Source: Caldilineaceae bacterium (GTDB lineage Bacteria > Chloroflexota > Anaerolineae > Caldilineales > Caldilineaceae). From it: DNA of 64,000 nt. The stretch covers positions 1-64,000 of the forward strand of contig JAJEBF010000038.1 of assembly GCA_022824025.1 (NCBI GenBank), written 5' to 3'. Below, piece by piece: positions 40,104 to 49,347 of the stretch. The position numbers and the translations under genes were made by a program. Position 1 is the stretch's first letter. The number at the start of each line of letters is the position of its first letter. The notes beneath the pieces are model-generated. The model had not been told where the DNA came from. It did not search any database and worked only from the letters and a program-made list of their open reading frames with translations.

Positions 40104-41324
40104 TCATAGTGGCTGTTCTGACTGCAGGGACTTTGCGGCGAAGATGGTGAGGTGCAGCGTTTCGTCGATCTGTTCATAGACCGGCGCTTTGCCGCTCAGG
40201 GCTGTGCTTTCGTCCAGAATGATTCCCACGCCTTCGCCGCGCCGCTCCAGGAAGTATCGCCTGGCCACCTGTCTGCCGACGTTGTCTTCAACCGTTATTT
40301 CAGATAGCAGGCGGGCCAGGAGCTCGTTGCGGGTAGCCTGGCCGTAGCGCAGCCGTTCCACGGTTAGTGTGTTGGCCAGCGCGCCTGGCGAACTCAGTTC
40401 CAATCTGTCGGCAAACATGAAGAGGCGGATTTTTGAGGCGGTCCTTGAATAGTCTCTGTGTACGACGGCATTGACCAGGGCTTCGAAGACTGCTCTCATG
40501 CTGTATTGGGGTTGTTCCGTTCTGCCAATGTCTTTACGTGCGGAGACCTGATTGTATCTTTCCACAAACTTATAGGCGTCCATGACTTGCCGGTCCAGTG
40601 GGCCTCTGAAATCCTTGGCGTCGATCTGGTAATTTGCATCCATTGTTTTGCCGCGATAGAAGACGGCCTGGATGAAACTGTTGTAGAGGTAGTCGTCGGG
40701 CCTGTCGTGGCACATGAGAAGGCCGGCGACGGAGGCGCGAAACACTGGTCCGTCTTTGACAAGGAGTCGCCTTTTCTGCAGCAAATCCTCGACCTCGTTC
40801 TCGGTGGCCCCTTCTCTTATGAAACGTTGATAATGGTCTTTGCGGAGGGTGTCTCTGGTTGTATTCGGCACGACCTGTTCGTCGAACGATATAATCCGCG
40901 CCTGTGAACGGCTCTGAAGCAGCCGGGCTAGTTGATCGGTTGGCATTACGCGTTTGCTACTGCCTTGGCGGGTGAGGTATCCACCAGGGCTTTTGTGAAC
41001 AAAGAGGCTACGGGGGACATCTATTTTGAGCAGGACTTTTCCTTCAAGGCGCAGTTTCTCGGTGAAAATCGAGACTTGGGGTTCGATGCTGTCGCGGCAG
41101 ATTTCGACCACGGTTCCTTCGGCATCGTTCAGACTGCGAGGATTCAGACCGACGATTTCTCCATGATCGTCTACTCCAATCAGCAGCACGCCACCGCGGA
41201 CGTTGGCGAAGGCCGCTATCTCGTCGGCAAGGGCGTCTCTGCGAGGGAGTTCCCTTTTGAATTCGATGGTTGAGTCCTCACCGAGTTGGATTTTCTCGAT
41301 TAGATTGGACAGATTGTCAAACAT
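40104..41324 (-). CDS. AlbA_2-domain (Schlafen-like) putative transcriptional regulator with GHKL-like ATPase region
   Basis: The 406-residue protein begins with an AlbA_2/divergent AAA-4 domain (STIEFKRELPRRDALADEIAAFANVRGGVLLIGVDDHGEIVGL). It is followed by an HATPase_c_4-type segment with ALVNAVVHRDYS and IRLFMFADRLELSSPGAL. This domain pair is common in proteins annotated as RecG-like or ATP-binding regulators. Role is inferred as DNA or RNA binding; the target is unknown. The start is near a toxin-antitoxin remnant (41336-41640), so it may belong to the same accessory island. Confidence 0.88.
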   Translation of the reverse strand: MFDNLSNLIEKIQLGEDSTIEFKRELPRRDALADEIAAFANVRGGVLLIGVDDHGEIVGLNPRSLNDAEGTVVEICRDSIEPQVSIFTEKLRLEGKVLLKIDVPRSLFVHKSPGGYLTRQGSSKRVMPTDQLARLLQSRSQARIISFDEQVVPNTTRDTLRKDHYQRFIREGATENEVEDLLQKRRLLVKDGPVFRASVAGLLMCHDRPDDYLYNSFIQAVFYRGKTMDANYQIDAKDFRGPLDRQVMDAYKFVERYNQVSARKDIGRTEQPQYSMRAVFEALVNAVVHRDYSRTASKIRLFMFADRLELSSPGALANTLTVERLRYGQATRNELLARLLSEITVEDNVGRQVARRYFLERRGEGVGIILDESTALSGKAPVYEQIDETLHLTIFAAKSLQSEQPL

Positions 41325-41335
41325 TGATGGATTCT

Positions 41336-41455
41336 TCAGATGAACACCCTGATCTCGCTAACTATGAGCATCGAGGCAGGGCTTAAATCTGCCTGGGAAG
41401 AGGCTCCAAATGGGAAGAGGTTCAGGGAGTCGGCGCTCGCTGCAGGTGTGACCAT
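41336..41455 (-). pseudogene. Decayed MazF/PemK-type toxin remnant (39 codons)
   Basis: ATG 41455 lies out of frame inside the last codons of the antitoxin gene, exactly where partner toxins start in this kind of overlap. The 39-codon frame reads MVTPAASADSLNLFPFGASS then QADLSPASMLIVS, resembling the beginning of PemK/MazF toxins (..VVLVPFPF..LS..K.RPALV.S). It then stops at TGA 41336, with none of the remaining about 70 residues present. Similarity is by eye and short. Confidence 0.5.
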
Positions 41456-41640
41456 GCCGCTTCCTCCTCGGGACGATTCCAGTCTTCAGCAAGAGCGGCT
41501 TCACTCAGCAAAGCGGTCTCAGAAACGCATACTTTATCAGAGAGTATCGTTACAAATGCGCGCCGAGGCTCTGGAAGTTGGACGGGCTCCAGCAAGCGCA
41601 CATTTCCTTGTTCATCAATTGTCGCTTCAATCGTCTGCAA
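41422..41640 (-). CDS. Probable orphan antitoxin
   Basis: The 72-residue protein begins MQTIEATIDEQGNVRLLEPVQLPEPRRAFVTIL, a beta-rich start like small antitoxin families (AF2212/DUF104-like), and ends AALAEDWNRPEEEAAWSHLQ.., a tail typical of antitoxins paired with MazF-type toxins. It overlaps a truncated toxin-like frame at 41336-41455, so it is probably an orphan left after toxin loss. Family naming is tentative. Confidence 0.7.
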   Translation of the reverse strand: MQTIEATIDEQGNVRLLEPVQLPEPRRAFVTILSDKVCVSETALLSEAALAEDWNRPEEEAAWSHLQRAPTP

Positions 41641-41755
41641 CGTTACTGCCTACTCGCTGTGTCTGAAGCGCCTATAGTATATTCGCTGCTCTGACCACGA
41701 AAACTCGGTAATTCGAGATCCAGTGTACCTTTCTTTGACGCCATGCTCAAACGAC

Positions 41756-41868
41756 CTAACTTCTTCTCTCCATGACCCAGAGTGTCCACGGGAAGGTTGG
41801 GACGACGCTGATGGCGGCGAGCGACCGGATGATTGACGGGATGGTGAGGCTGGTGTCGAGGGTGGCGG
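41756..41868 (-). pseudogene. C-terminal fragment of an MFS transporter
   Basis: The minus-strand reading gives TLDTSLTIPSIIRSLAAIS then VVPTFPWTLWVM, almost the same as the end of the MFS protein encoded at 44495 (ALDTSLTISSIIWFLAAIS, VVPTVLWTLWVM). Nothing further upstream of the transporter is present. It is the residue of a third copy of the MFS gene, separated from the two intact copies by the FnIII gene. Confidence 0.85.
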
Positions 41869-42190
41869 AGTTGAGACCATTGACCCCGCCCGTTCTGCAC
41901 GAACTGGCCCTATTGGGTTGGAGGGCAGGTTGAGCGGGCTCGCATGCATCGTTGCACGAAAGGGACATCGCAACTTAGAGGAACGGACTTTGTCCCCAAC
42001 GCGTTTCAAAAGATATTAGCGGGAAGGCACAATCGCTGGCTGGAGGGGAGTTGAGCTCGGGCAATACGAATCTTTTGGCAGCGATTCAGGCGTCCGCAAG
42101 GGTTGTCCCTACGCTGGACTATATGTTTACGAAGCCCAGCTTGCCCAGTCAATTGCGGGGCATTTCAGGATCATTGTGGGAGTGGCTCAT
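41869..42190. other. Intergenic region after the MFS fragment
   Basis: About 320 bp between the MFS fragment and the end of the FnIII gene. I see no gene, clear hairpin or repeat, apart from the low-complexity edge of the FnIII gene's Thr/Pro codons. Confidence 0.4.
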
Positions 42191-44302
42191 CTATCCAGGC
42201 GTCGGCGTTGGCGTGGCAGTGGCCGTTGGCGTGGCTGTGGCAGTAGGCGTGGCCGTAGGTGCATTTATGTTGGCAACACTAACAGATGGCGAGAAGGTCG
42301 CTCCTACGTCGTTATGGGCGCGCACTCTGAAGTAGTATGTGGTCTTGTAGGGAAGATTGGTTACGGTTGCGCTGGTTCCGCTAATGCTGATTCTTATGTC
42401 CTCTCGAACATAGCCTTCGATGTCAACGTCAACACCATCGTATGGGAGCTTTACCCATCTTCTCAGGAATCCAAAGACGACGTAGTGGTACAACCAAACA
42501 TCATAGGAGGCCGTTTCCGGAACCGGTTCCCAGGAGATTGACACGCTTCCGTTGCTATTCATGCTGGCGGTGGGTCTGTTCGGCGCAGAAGGCCAGCCTA
42601 CGGGGGTCGGGGTGATTGTAGGTGTGAGGGTAGGCGTGGGCGTGGGCAACAGACGATATTCCTCAGGATTGGTCGCGCTGCCTGATGTGGAGATTCTCAG
42701 TCCGACTGAGTTTTCGGCTATGACTCTGAATGAGTAGGAAGGGAAGTCGGTGGGCATATTGGTCAACACAGCGCTTGAGCCGTTGAAGGTGAATGAGATT
42801 CCTCGTCTTGCCGCCTCATCTTTCACAGATCTCCAGTAGGGATAGGCCCAATACCACAGATCATAGTAGGTGGCGCGAGGCACATCATCCCAGTCGACGC
42901 TAACATGGCCTGCGCCCAGGACAACGACGCTTGGGGGCTCCGGGACATCGGGTTCTACGGAATACTGCGGCGTAGACGTTGGCGTTGATGTCGGCGATGC
43001 CGTGGAGGTAGGTGTCGTGGTCGTTGCCGGCGTACCTGTGAGCGTGGGGGTGGGCGTAGAATCGAGCTGCTGTTGTTGGGACTCCGGTGTGGGTGTAGCT
43101 GTCGGTGTGGCCGTGTGCGAAGGGATCGTCAGGGTGGCATACGTTGACCATGCGCTCGTAACGCCGGTGGCGCCCACGGAACGGACGGCGTAGGAGTAGG
43201 TCGTGCCGGGGTTGACGCTGGTATGGGTAAAGGAGGTATCTGTCAGGTTATCGCCCCCAATCTGCCGCCACTCGTTGACGCTGTCCCAGACCCAAAGCTC
43301 ATAGCGCGCCGCGCCGGTTACAGCCAGCCAACTCAGGCTCACTCTATTTGATGTTACGCCCGCCGACAACAACGGCACTGCAGGCGGTGTGGCCGTTGCC
43401 GTTGACGTGGCTGTGGCTGCCTTTGTGGCGGTGGTGGTGGCTGTGGCGGTAACTGTAGGTGTAGATGTAACCGTGGCCGTTGGCGTAGCAGTGAAGGTTG
43501 GATCGCCTGGATTTCGCGGCAAGGACGGCTGCGGGGTAAGTGTTGCCGTCGGTGTTGCTGTGGGAGTGGCTGTCGGCGCGGCGGTGGGTGTGGCGGTCGT
43601 TGTAACAGTGTGTTCCGGGCCCTGTTGTTCCGGGAGCGCGGTTGCGTGGACAGATCTCGACCATCCGCTATTCTCGCCTTCGTCGTTCACGGCGCGGATG
43701 GAGTAGTAGTAGGTTGTTCCAGCCGTGCGGCCCGTACGGGTATAGGTTGTGCCGGTCAGGTTGTCGCCGCCGATCTGCTGCCAGTCGTTGACGCTGTCCC
43801 ACTCCCACAACTCGTAGCGCACAGCGTCAGTCACCGCTGTCCAACTCAGTTCTATCCCGTCCGCGGTCGCCTGCGCGGTAAGTGTCGGCGTAGACAGAGC
43901 GGGTAAGCCCGGCGTAGCGGACACATAGTCCGACCATGCGCTGGTTTCGTCTTCAGCGTTGACAGCGCGGACCGCGTAGTAGTAGGTCGTACCGTCTGTG
44001 ACGTTGGTGTGCGTATAGGAGGTTCCGGTGAGGTTGTTCCCGCCGATTCGCTGCCAGCCGTCGGCGCTGGTCCAGGCATACAGGTCATAGCGCGTTGCGC
44101 CTGTGATGGCCGTCCAGCTCAGCGCCACGCCGTTTTCCCCGGTCTGCGCTGTCAGCGTCGGCGTAACGAGGGTGGCTTCTGTTGCATCCTGCTGGGCCGT
44201 GGCCTGGTCAGTAAGAGACAAGCTGGCAACAATGGTCAATAGGGCAATCGCCAGCAACAAACCAAGACCGACAAAGAGCTTGGATGCCTTTCGCCGCGAC
44301 AT
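42191..44302 (-). CDS. Secreted FnIII protein with Thr/Pro-rich linkers
   Basis: The 703-residue protein has an N-terminal hydrophobic segment (LFVGLGLLLAIALLTIVASL) and five FnIII-like repeats. Three have the same V.LSW.A(V/I)T.A.RYELW and TYYY..RAV signature as the protein at 1013-2794; the last two are more divergent, with no cysteine. Repeats are separated by three (TATPTA)n-type linkers, and the chain ends in another such tail. The Thr/Pro linkers are likely extended and possibly glycosylated, and their DNA is a degenerate hexamer repeat. Extracellular or cell-surface location is inferred. Confidence 0.85.
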   Translation of the reverse strand: MSRRKASKLFVGLGLLLAIALLTIVASLSLTDQATAQQDATEATLVTPTLTAQTGENGVALSWTAITGATRYDLYAWTSADGWQRIGGNNLTGTSYTHTNVTDGTTYYYAVRAVNAEDETSAWSDYVSATPGLPALSTPTLTAQATADGIELSWTAVTDAVRYELWEWDSVNDWQQIGGDNLTGTTYTRTGRTAGTTYYYSIRAVNDEGENSGWSRSVHATALPEQQGPEHTVTTTATPTAAPTATPTATPTATLTPQPSLPRNPGDPTFTATPTATVTSTPTVTATATTTATKAATATSTATATPPAVPLLSAGVTSNRVSLSWLAVTGAARYELWVWDSVNEWRQIGGDNLTDTSFTHTSVNPGTTYSYAVRSVGATGVTSAWSTYATLTIPSHTATPTATPTPESQQQQLDSTPTPTLTGTPATTTTPTSTASPTSTPTSTPQYSVEPDVPEPPSVVVLGAGHVSVDWDDVPRATYYDLWYWAYPYWRSVKDEAARRGISFTFNGSSAVLTNMPTDFPSYSFRVIAENSVGLRISTSGSATNPEEYRLLPTPTPTLTPTITPTPVGWPSAPNRPTASMNSNGSVSISWEPVPETASYDVWLYHYVVFGFLRRWVKLPYDGVDVDIEGYVREDIRISISGTSATVTNLPYKTTYYFRVRAHNDVGATFSPSVSVANINAPTATPTATATPTATATPTPTPG

Positions 44303-44494
44303 ATTTGCTACGTCTCCAAGGTCTAACGGGCCGACAAAGGACGTTCAGATTCGGATCCGCCGCGGTACAGTCTTCCAAGCCGGAAAATTCTGAAGCTTCT
44401 TGCGACGAACGCAATTACAGCAATAATAGACGATTCAGTTGAAAACTCAAATTCCCTGTCTCGAACCTTGGGTGACTGCCCTCCCGGACCCATT

Positions 44495-45763
44495 TCAGGC
44501 CGCGGGCCGCCTACTACGCATCACCCACAGCGTCCACAGGACGGTGGGGACGACGCTGATGGCGGCCAGAAACCAGATGATGGAGGAGATGGTGAGACTG
44601 GTGTCGAGGGCGGCGCCGACGAGGCTGGAGGCGAGGGCGCTGCCGAGGTAGAAGAACATAAAGTCGCTGGCGAAGACGCGGCCGCGGACTTCGTCGGGGA
44701 CCATTTGGAGGAGGAGGTGAGTTGAGAAGACCCAGATGACGCCGCTGCCGATGGAGCGCACGAAGGAGCCCAACAGGACAATCGGGAGGCTCAGGAGAGG
44801 GGCTGTCACCATGATGCCGGCGATGGAGATTACATAGCCGTATGCTATCCCTTCTTTGAGCGAGCGGGGATCGTCGCCGGTCAGTTTGCGTGCCAGGATG
44901 GGGCCGAGGCCGGAGCCGACACCGGTGAGGCCGAACATGAGGCCCATGCTGATGCCGCCGCCCTGGCCAACGATAAAGACCTGCTGGGAGATGGCTACCT
45001 GGATGACCTGGAAGGCGGTGGCGAGGAAGAGCGCCATGGAGGCTTTCTGAAGTGCGACAATAAGAACGTCGAGGTGGGCGCGCAGATAGCGGAGACCGTT
45101 GAAGTACTGACGCACAGCCGCGGCGACGGTTTTGTCGGCGGCGGTGGATGCGAGCCTGGCGGGCATGCGCACCTGCGCGAGCAGGACGGCTGAGAGTAGG
45201 AAGGTAAAGGTGTCGAGGACGAAGGCTGGATACATGCCAAAGATGCCGGAGAAGAGTCCGCCGAGCGCGGCGCCGAGCGCGAGCATTACGGACCAGGTGG
45301 CGGAGCTGAGCGCGTTGACGGCGCCAAGCTCGCGGGGGTTGGCGATGTCGGGCAGGATGGCGGTATGGGCGGGGTCGAAGAAGCCGGTCATCGCCATCTG
45401 AACGGCTGTCAGGGTGTACAGGATCCAGACATCTCCGGGATCGCGTACGAGGATGAAGGCGAGGACGACGGCGGCGCGGATGAGGTCGGCCGCGATGAGG
45501 ATGTGCTTTCGGTTATAGCGGTCAGCTGCGACGCCGGCGATGGGGCTGACGAGAAACGGCGCGAGCATGCGGACGACGAAGAGTGAGCCGACGGCCAGAC
45601 CGGACTGGGTGAGCATGCCGACGAGGGCGGCCGAGGCGACGAGGTTGAACCAGTCCCCCAGCAGGCTGACGATCTGGCCGAACCAGAGGTAGCGGAAGTT
45701 GCGGTTGTCGCGGAGGAGGTCGGTGTAGCTGACGGCGGTCTGCGTCGTGGTATCTGCGGTCAT
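44495..45763 (-). CDS. MFS transporter, drug/macrolide-efflux type, copy 1
   Basis: The 422-residue protein has 12 predicted helices, starting YTDLLRDNRNFRYLWFGQIVSLLGDWFNLVASAALV and containing PIAGVAADRYNRKHILIAADLIRAAVV, the motif-A-like loop of DHA3-type exporters (macrolide and multidrug). It is about two-thirds identical to the next gene (45852-47120), a tandem duplicate; a third, broken copy remains at 41756. No regulator is adjacent. Substrate unknown. Confidence 0.9.
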   Translation of the reverse strand: MTADTTTQTAVSYTDLLRDNRNFRYLWFGQIVSLLGDWFNLVASAALVGMLTQSGLAVGSLFVVRMLAPFLVSPIAGVAADRYNRKHILIAADLIRAAVVLAFILVRDPGDVWILYTLTAVQMAMTGFFDPAHTAILPDIANPRELGAVNALSSATWSVMLALGAALGGLFSGIFGMYPAFVLDTFTFLLSAVLLAQVRMPARLASTAADKTVAAAVRQYFNGLRYLRAHLDVLIVALQKASMALFLATAFQVIQVAISQQVFIVGQGGGISMGLMFGLTGVGSGLGPILARKLTGDDPRSLKEGIAYGYVISIAGIMVTAPLLSLPIVLLGSFVRSIGSGVIWVFSTHLLLQMVPDEVRGRVFASDFMFFYLGSALASSLVGAALDTSLTISSIIWFLAAISVVPTVLWTLWVMRSRRPAA

Positions 45764-45851
45764 TTAGTTTCGTTTCAGCGGCTGATGAGGATTAATTTCG
45801 CTTGTACCAGATCAACATACAGTAACAGACTCCGGCAGGGAGCCGAAAATT

Positions 45852-47120
45852 TTATCCCGCTCTTTGCTTTCCTCGCACGACCGATAGCGTCCATAACGTC
45901 ATTGGAATAAGGGTCAGCGCCGTCATCGACCAGATGATGCCGGAGATGCTGAGACTGCTATCGAGCGCGGTACCGACGACGCTGGATGCGAGCGCGCTGG
46001 CGAGGTAAAAGAACATGAACTCGGTGGCGAAGACCCTGCCATGCACGGTGCGGGACACATTTTGCATAAGCAGCTGGGTGGAGAAGACCCAGACGATGCC
46101 CCCGCCGACACCGCGCACGATAGACGCCAGCAGCACGGCCGGCAGGCTCAGGAGCGGCGCGGTGGCAGCCGCCCCAAGCACGCTGAGCAGGAAGCCAATA
46201 ATAATGGCTTTTCTAAGGGTGGGGCCGTCGTCGCCCGTCACCTTGCGGGCGAAAATGGGGCCGATGCCGGTCCCGACGCCGGTCAGACCAAACATCAATC
46301 CCATGCTGATGCCGCCGCCCTCGCCGAGGGTAAAGACCTGTTGGGAGATGGCGACCATGACGACCTGGGAGCCGGCGGTCAGGCAGAGAGAGTTGAGCGC
46401 TTTCTGGGAGGCGATAAAGAGGATATTGGGGTGTTTGTGCAGGTATTTGAGGCCATCGATGTACTGGCGTATTCCGGCTGCGATGGTCTTGTCCTCTGAA
46501 AGGGCTGCGGAGGAGGCCGGCATGCGGATCTGCATCAGGAGCGCGGCAGAGATAAGGAAGGTGAGCGTGTCGAGGAGAAAGGCCGGGTAGATGCCCCAGG
46601 CGCCGGCCACGAGCCCGCCCAGCGCGGCGCCGAGGGCGAGCATGGTGGACCAGGTGGCGGAGCTGATCGCGTTCATCGCGCCCAGTTCACCCTCTCTTGC
46701 CAGTTCGGGCAGGATGGCGTTGCGGGAGGGATAGAAGAATCCGCTCACGCAGAACTGGGCGGCTGTGAGGGCATAGAGGAGCCAGACGTCGCCGGCATCG
46801 CGGACGAGGAGAAAGGCAAGGACGACTGCTGCGCGGACGATGTCGGTCGCGATGAGGATATGTTTGCGGTTGTAGCGGTCGGCCACGACGCCGGCGATTG
46901 GGCTGACGAGGAAGGGCGCGAGCATGCGCACGACGAAGAGCGAGCCGACGGCGAGGCCGGACTGGGTGAGCATGCCGACGAGCGCGGCGGAGGCGACGAG
47001 GTTGAACCAGTCGCCCAGCAGGCTCACGATCTGCCCGAACCAGAGGTAGCGGAAGTTGCGGTTGTTGCGAAGCAGATCGGTGTAGCCGACTGCAGTTTGT
47101 GTGTTGGGATTGGCGGTCAT
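45852..47120 (-). CDS. MFS transporter, drug/macrolide-efflux type, copy 2
   Basis: Same length (422) and architecture as copy 1, with the identical N-terminal core NRNFRYLWFGQIVSLLGDWF and SPIAGVVADRYNRKHILIATDIVRAAVV. The central region differs (SGFFYPSRNAILPELAREGE). It lies 27 nt after a sugar isomerase gene on the same strand, so it may be co-transcribed with it. Confidence 0.9.
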   Translation of the reverse strand: MTANPNTQTAVGYTDLLRNNRNFRYLWFGQIVSLLGDWFNLVASAALVGMLTQSGLAVGSLFVVRMLAPFLVSPIAGVVADRYNRKHILIATDIVRAAVVLAFLLVRDAGDVWLLYALTAAQFCVSGFFYPSRNAILPELAREGELGAMNAISSATWSTMLALGAALGGLVAGAWGIYPAFLLDTLTFLISAALLMQIRMPASSAALSEDKTIAAGIRQYIDGLKYLHKHPNILFIASQKALNSLCLTAGSQVVMVAISQQVFTLGEGGGISMGLMFGLTGVGTGIGPIFARKVTGDDGPTLRKAIIIGFLLSVLGAAATAPLLSLPAVLLASIVRGVGGGIVWVFSTQLLMQNVSRTVHGRVFATEFMFFYLASALASSVVGTALDSSLSISGIIWSMTALTLIPMTLWTLSVVRGKQRAG

Positions 47121-47147
47121 TGGTTGTATGCGCCTGATGTCGGCGCG

Positions 47148-47930
47148 CTATTTGCCCATGGCCTGCAGCGCGCGGAGGCAGCGTTCGACGGCCTCCAGAG
47201 GCGGGTAGGCGTCGCTTTCGTATTCGACGATATACCATTCGGTTCCGCCGACAGATTCGCAGGCTTTGAAAAAGGCGGTCCAGTCGGTGTCATCCTCGCC
47301 GATGATGGGGTCGAAGGCGGGATGGGGGTAGTCGTGACCCGGGCCGTCGTGGAGGCGTTTGGTGAAGGGTTTGAGGTGGACGGTGACGGCGCGACCGGGG
47401 TAGCTGCGGATGACGCTGACGGGATCGGCGCCGCCGAAGACGGCGTTGCCGGTATCGAACTGCATGATGACGGATGAATCCGTGTTGCCGAAGAATGTAT
47501 CCCAGGGTGTTTCGCCGCCGAGAGGCAGGAACTCGTGGAAGTGGTTGTGGTAGCCGGTGCGCATGCCTTCGGCGGCCAGGCGTTCTGCGAGGCGGTTGGT
47601 GAATTCGGCCAGTTTGAGCCAGTCATCGCGGCTCTGGCGCAGCTCTTCGGGGATGCCGGGGATGATGAGTTTGTCGTTGCCGAGAGCATGGTGGAAGGCG
47701 ATGGTTTCGGGCAGGGCGTCATCTTGCACCAGGGCGAAGGGCACATGCCAGCCGGCGCAGGCGAGGCCAAGCTCGTCGATTTCGGCTTTGAGCGCGGCGG
47801 CGGAGTGTTGGGGCGGGCCGGCGAACTCGACGCCGCTGTAGCCCATCCGGGCCGCTGCGGCGAGCGTGCCGGACATGTCGGCGGCAAATTGATGTCGTAC
47901 AGAATAGAGTTGCAGTGCGATCGGAGGCAT
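47148..47930 (-). CDS. Sugar phosphate isomerase/epimerase (xylose isomerase-like TIM barrel)
   Basis: The 260-residue protein begins PIALQLYSVRHQFAADMSGT, a common start in this family. Metal-site elements are GYHNHFHEFLPL, VIMQFDTGNAVFGGADP, VTVHLKPF and WYIVEYESDAYPP. It isomerises or epimerises a keto-sugar or related compound with a divalent metal. It lies between the mandelate-racemase-type gene and the MFS genes on the same strand, consistent with catabolism of a sugar acid. Confidence 0.9.
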   Translation of the reverse strand: MPPIALQLYSVRHQFAADMSGTLAAAARMGYSGVEFAGPPQHSAAALKAEIDELGLACAGWHVPFALVQDDALPETIAFHHALGNDKLIIPGIPEELRQSRDDWLKLAEFTNRLAERLAAEGMRTGYHNHFHEFLPLGGETPWDTFFGNTDSSVIMQFDTGNAVFGGADPVSVIRSYPGRAVTVHLKPFTKRLHDGPGHDYPHPAFDPIIGEDDTDWTAFFKACESVGGTEWYIVEYESDAYPPLEAVERCLRALQAMGK

Positions 47931-48013
47931 GGGAGCGGTTTCCTTTCAAGGGTGAAGAAGTTCAGTGGACGGCAGCCGGTTTCCTGGTTGCCGCCAGGAA
48001 GCAGTCGATGGGT

Positions 48014-49192
48014 CTATTTGCCGGTCTTCTGCGTGTCGACGCTAAGCTGGCGCACGGCGGTTTCGTCAATGTCAACGCCCAGGCCGGGCCCGTTGGGCAC
48101 TTCGAGAAAGCCGCCGGCCTGGTCGAATGGTTCAGCGATGCCCTCGCGGATGGGACTGGGTGTGCGGTCGAACTCCATGACGGGCTCCTGCTGGTAGGGG
48201 CGGGGCGTGCGCGCGGGAGGACATTCGGGCACGGCGGAGGCGACATGGAGGCTGGCGGCGATCATGACGGGGGAACCCCACACATGAGGGTTGCAGAGGA
48301 TGCCGAAGGCGTTGGCCATGGAGGCGACGCGGTGCATTTCGGTGATGCCGCCCACCATGACGACATCGGGCTGGATGATGTCGACGCAGCGGCGGCCGAT
48401 AAAGTCCTTGAACTCGTAGCGCGTGCGCAGGTTTTCGCCGCCGGAGATGGCCATGGGCAGCGCGGCCTTGACCTGCAGATAGCCTTCTACGTCTTTGGCG
48501 TTGACGGGCTCTTCGAACCAGTAGATGTCGAGCTCGGCCAGCTCGCGGCCGATGCGAATGGCCGTTGTGGCGTTGTAGGCCTGATTGGCGTCCGCCATGA
48601 GGAAGACGTCGGGGCCGATGGCTTCGCGGATGGCGGCGACGCGGCGCACATCCTGCGCCAAGGGGAGGCCGCCGACCTTGGTTTTCATGCCGGCGAAGCC
48701 GAGCTCCACGTACATGCGGGCCTCATCGAGCAGCCGTTGTGGAATGACGCGGCCGTCGGAGGCGAGGTTCTCTTCGGTGTAGTAGAGGCCGGTGGCGTAG
48801 ACGGCGATGCGGTCGCGCACTTTTCCGCCGAGGAGGGCCCAGACGGGCAGGTTGCTTGCCTTGCCGGCGATGTCCCAGAGGGCTGTGTCGACGGCGCTGA
48901 TGGCGCTGCCGCCGATGCCGCCGGCGACGTTGCCGTTGTAGAAGAGGCGGAACATCTCCTGCCAGCGCAGGTTGCGCTGCATGGGGTCGGCGCCGAGCAG
49001 GAGGGGCGCGAACTCATCGTGGACGATGCGTGCGGAGGGGCCGTTGAGGCCTTCGCCCCAGCCGACGAGTCCATCGTCGGTGACGAACTTAACCAGGCCG
49101 ACCTGCCGATTTTCGGTCCATCCCTGGGACCAGCCGAAGCCGGTTTGAATGGGGGCTTCGAGGAGGAAGGTTTCGATGGAGTCGATACGCAT
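48014..49192 (-). CDS. Mandelate racemase-type enolase-superfamily enzyme (sugar acid dehydratase-like)
   Basis: The 392-residue protein has the full mandelate-racemase set: KxK at K170/K172 (GMKTKVGG), metal ligands D201 (LMADANQAYN), E227 (WFEEPV) and E253 (SGGENL), and the His-Asp dyad D276 (IIQPDVVMVGGITE) and H303 (NPHVWGSP). It therefore probably dehydrates or epimerises an aldonic or aldaric acid. Start ATG 49192 (MRIDSIETF); longer in-frame extensions overlap the gene at 49348-49710. Unlike the pair at 37557-40038, every catalytic residue is present. Confidence 0.92.
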   Translation of the reverse strand: MRIDSIETFLLEAPIQTGFGWSQGWTENRQVGLVKFVTDDGLVGWGEGLNGPSARIVHDEFAPLLLGADPMQRNLRWQEMFRLFYNGNVAGGIGGSAISAVDTALWDIAGKASNLPVWALLGGKVRDRIAVYATGLYYTEENLASDGRVIPQRLLDEARMYVELGFAGMKTKVGGLPLAQDVRRVAAIREAIGPDVFLMADANQAYNATTAIRIGRELAELDIYWFEEPVNAKDVEGYLQVKAALPMAISGGENLRTRYEFKDFIGRRCVDIIQPDVVMVGGITEMHRVASMANAFGILCNPHVWGSPVMIAASLHVASAVPECPPARTPRPYQQEPVMEFDRTPSPIREGIAEPFDQAGGFLEVPNGPGLGVDIDETAVRQLSVDTQKTGK

Positions 49193-49347
49193 GGATGACG
49201 CTCCGGAACTGTTGCTCGCGCCGGCGGGGCGGCGGTTGCGGTGGTTGCGGTCGGTCGTGGAGAACGTGGGAGGCGAAGGCCAAGGATGACGGACGACTGG
49301 TGACCGGCCGCGTTCATCTCTCCACTGTCCGCTGGCGGTCAAGGGCC

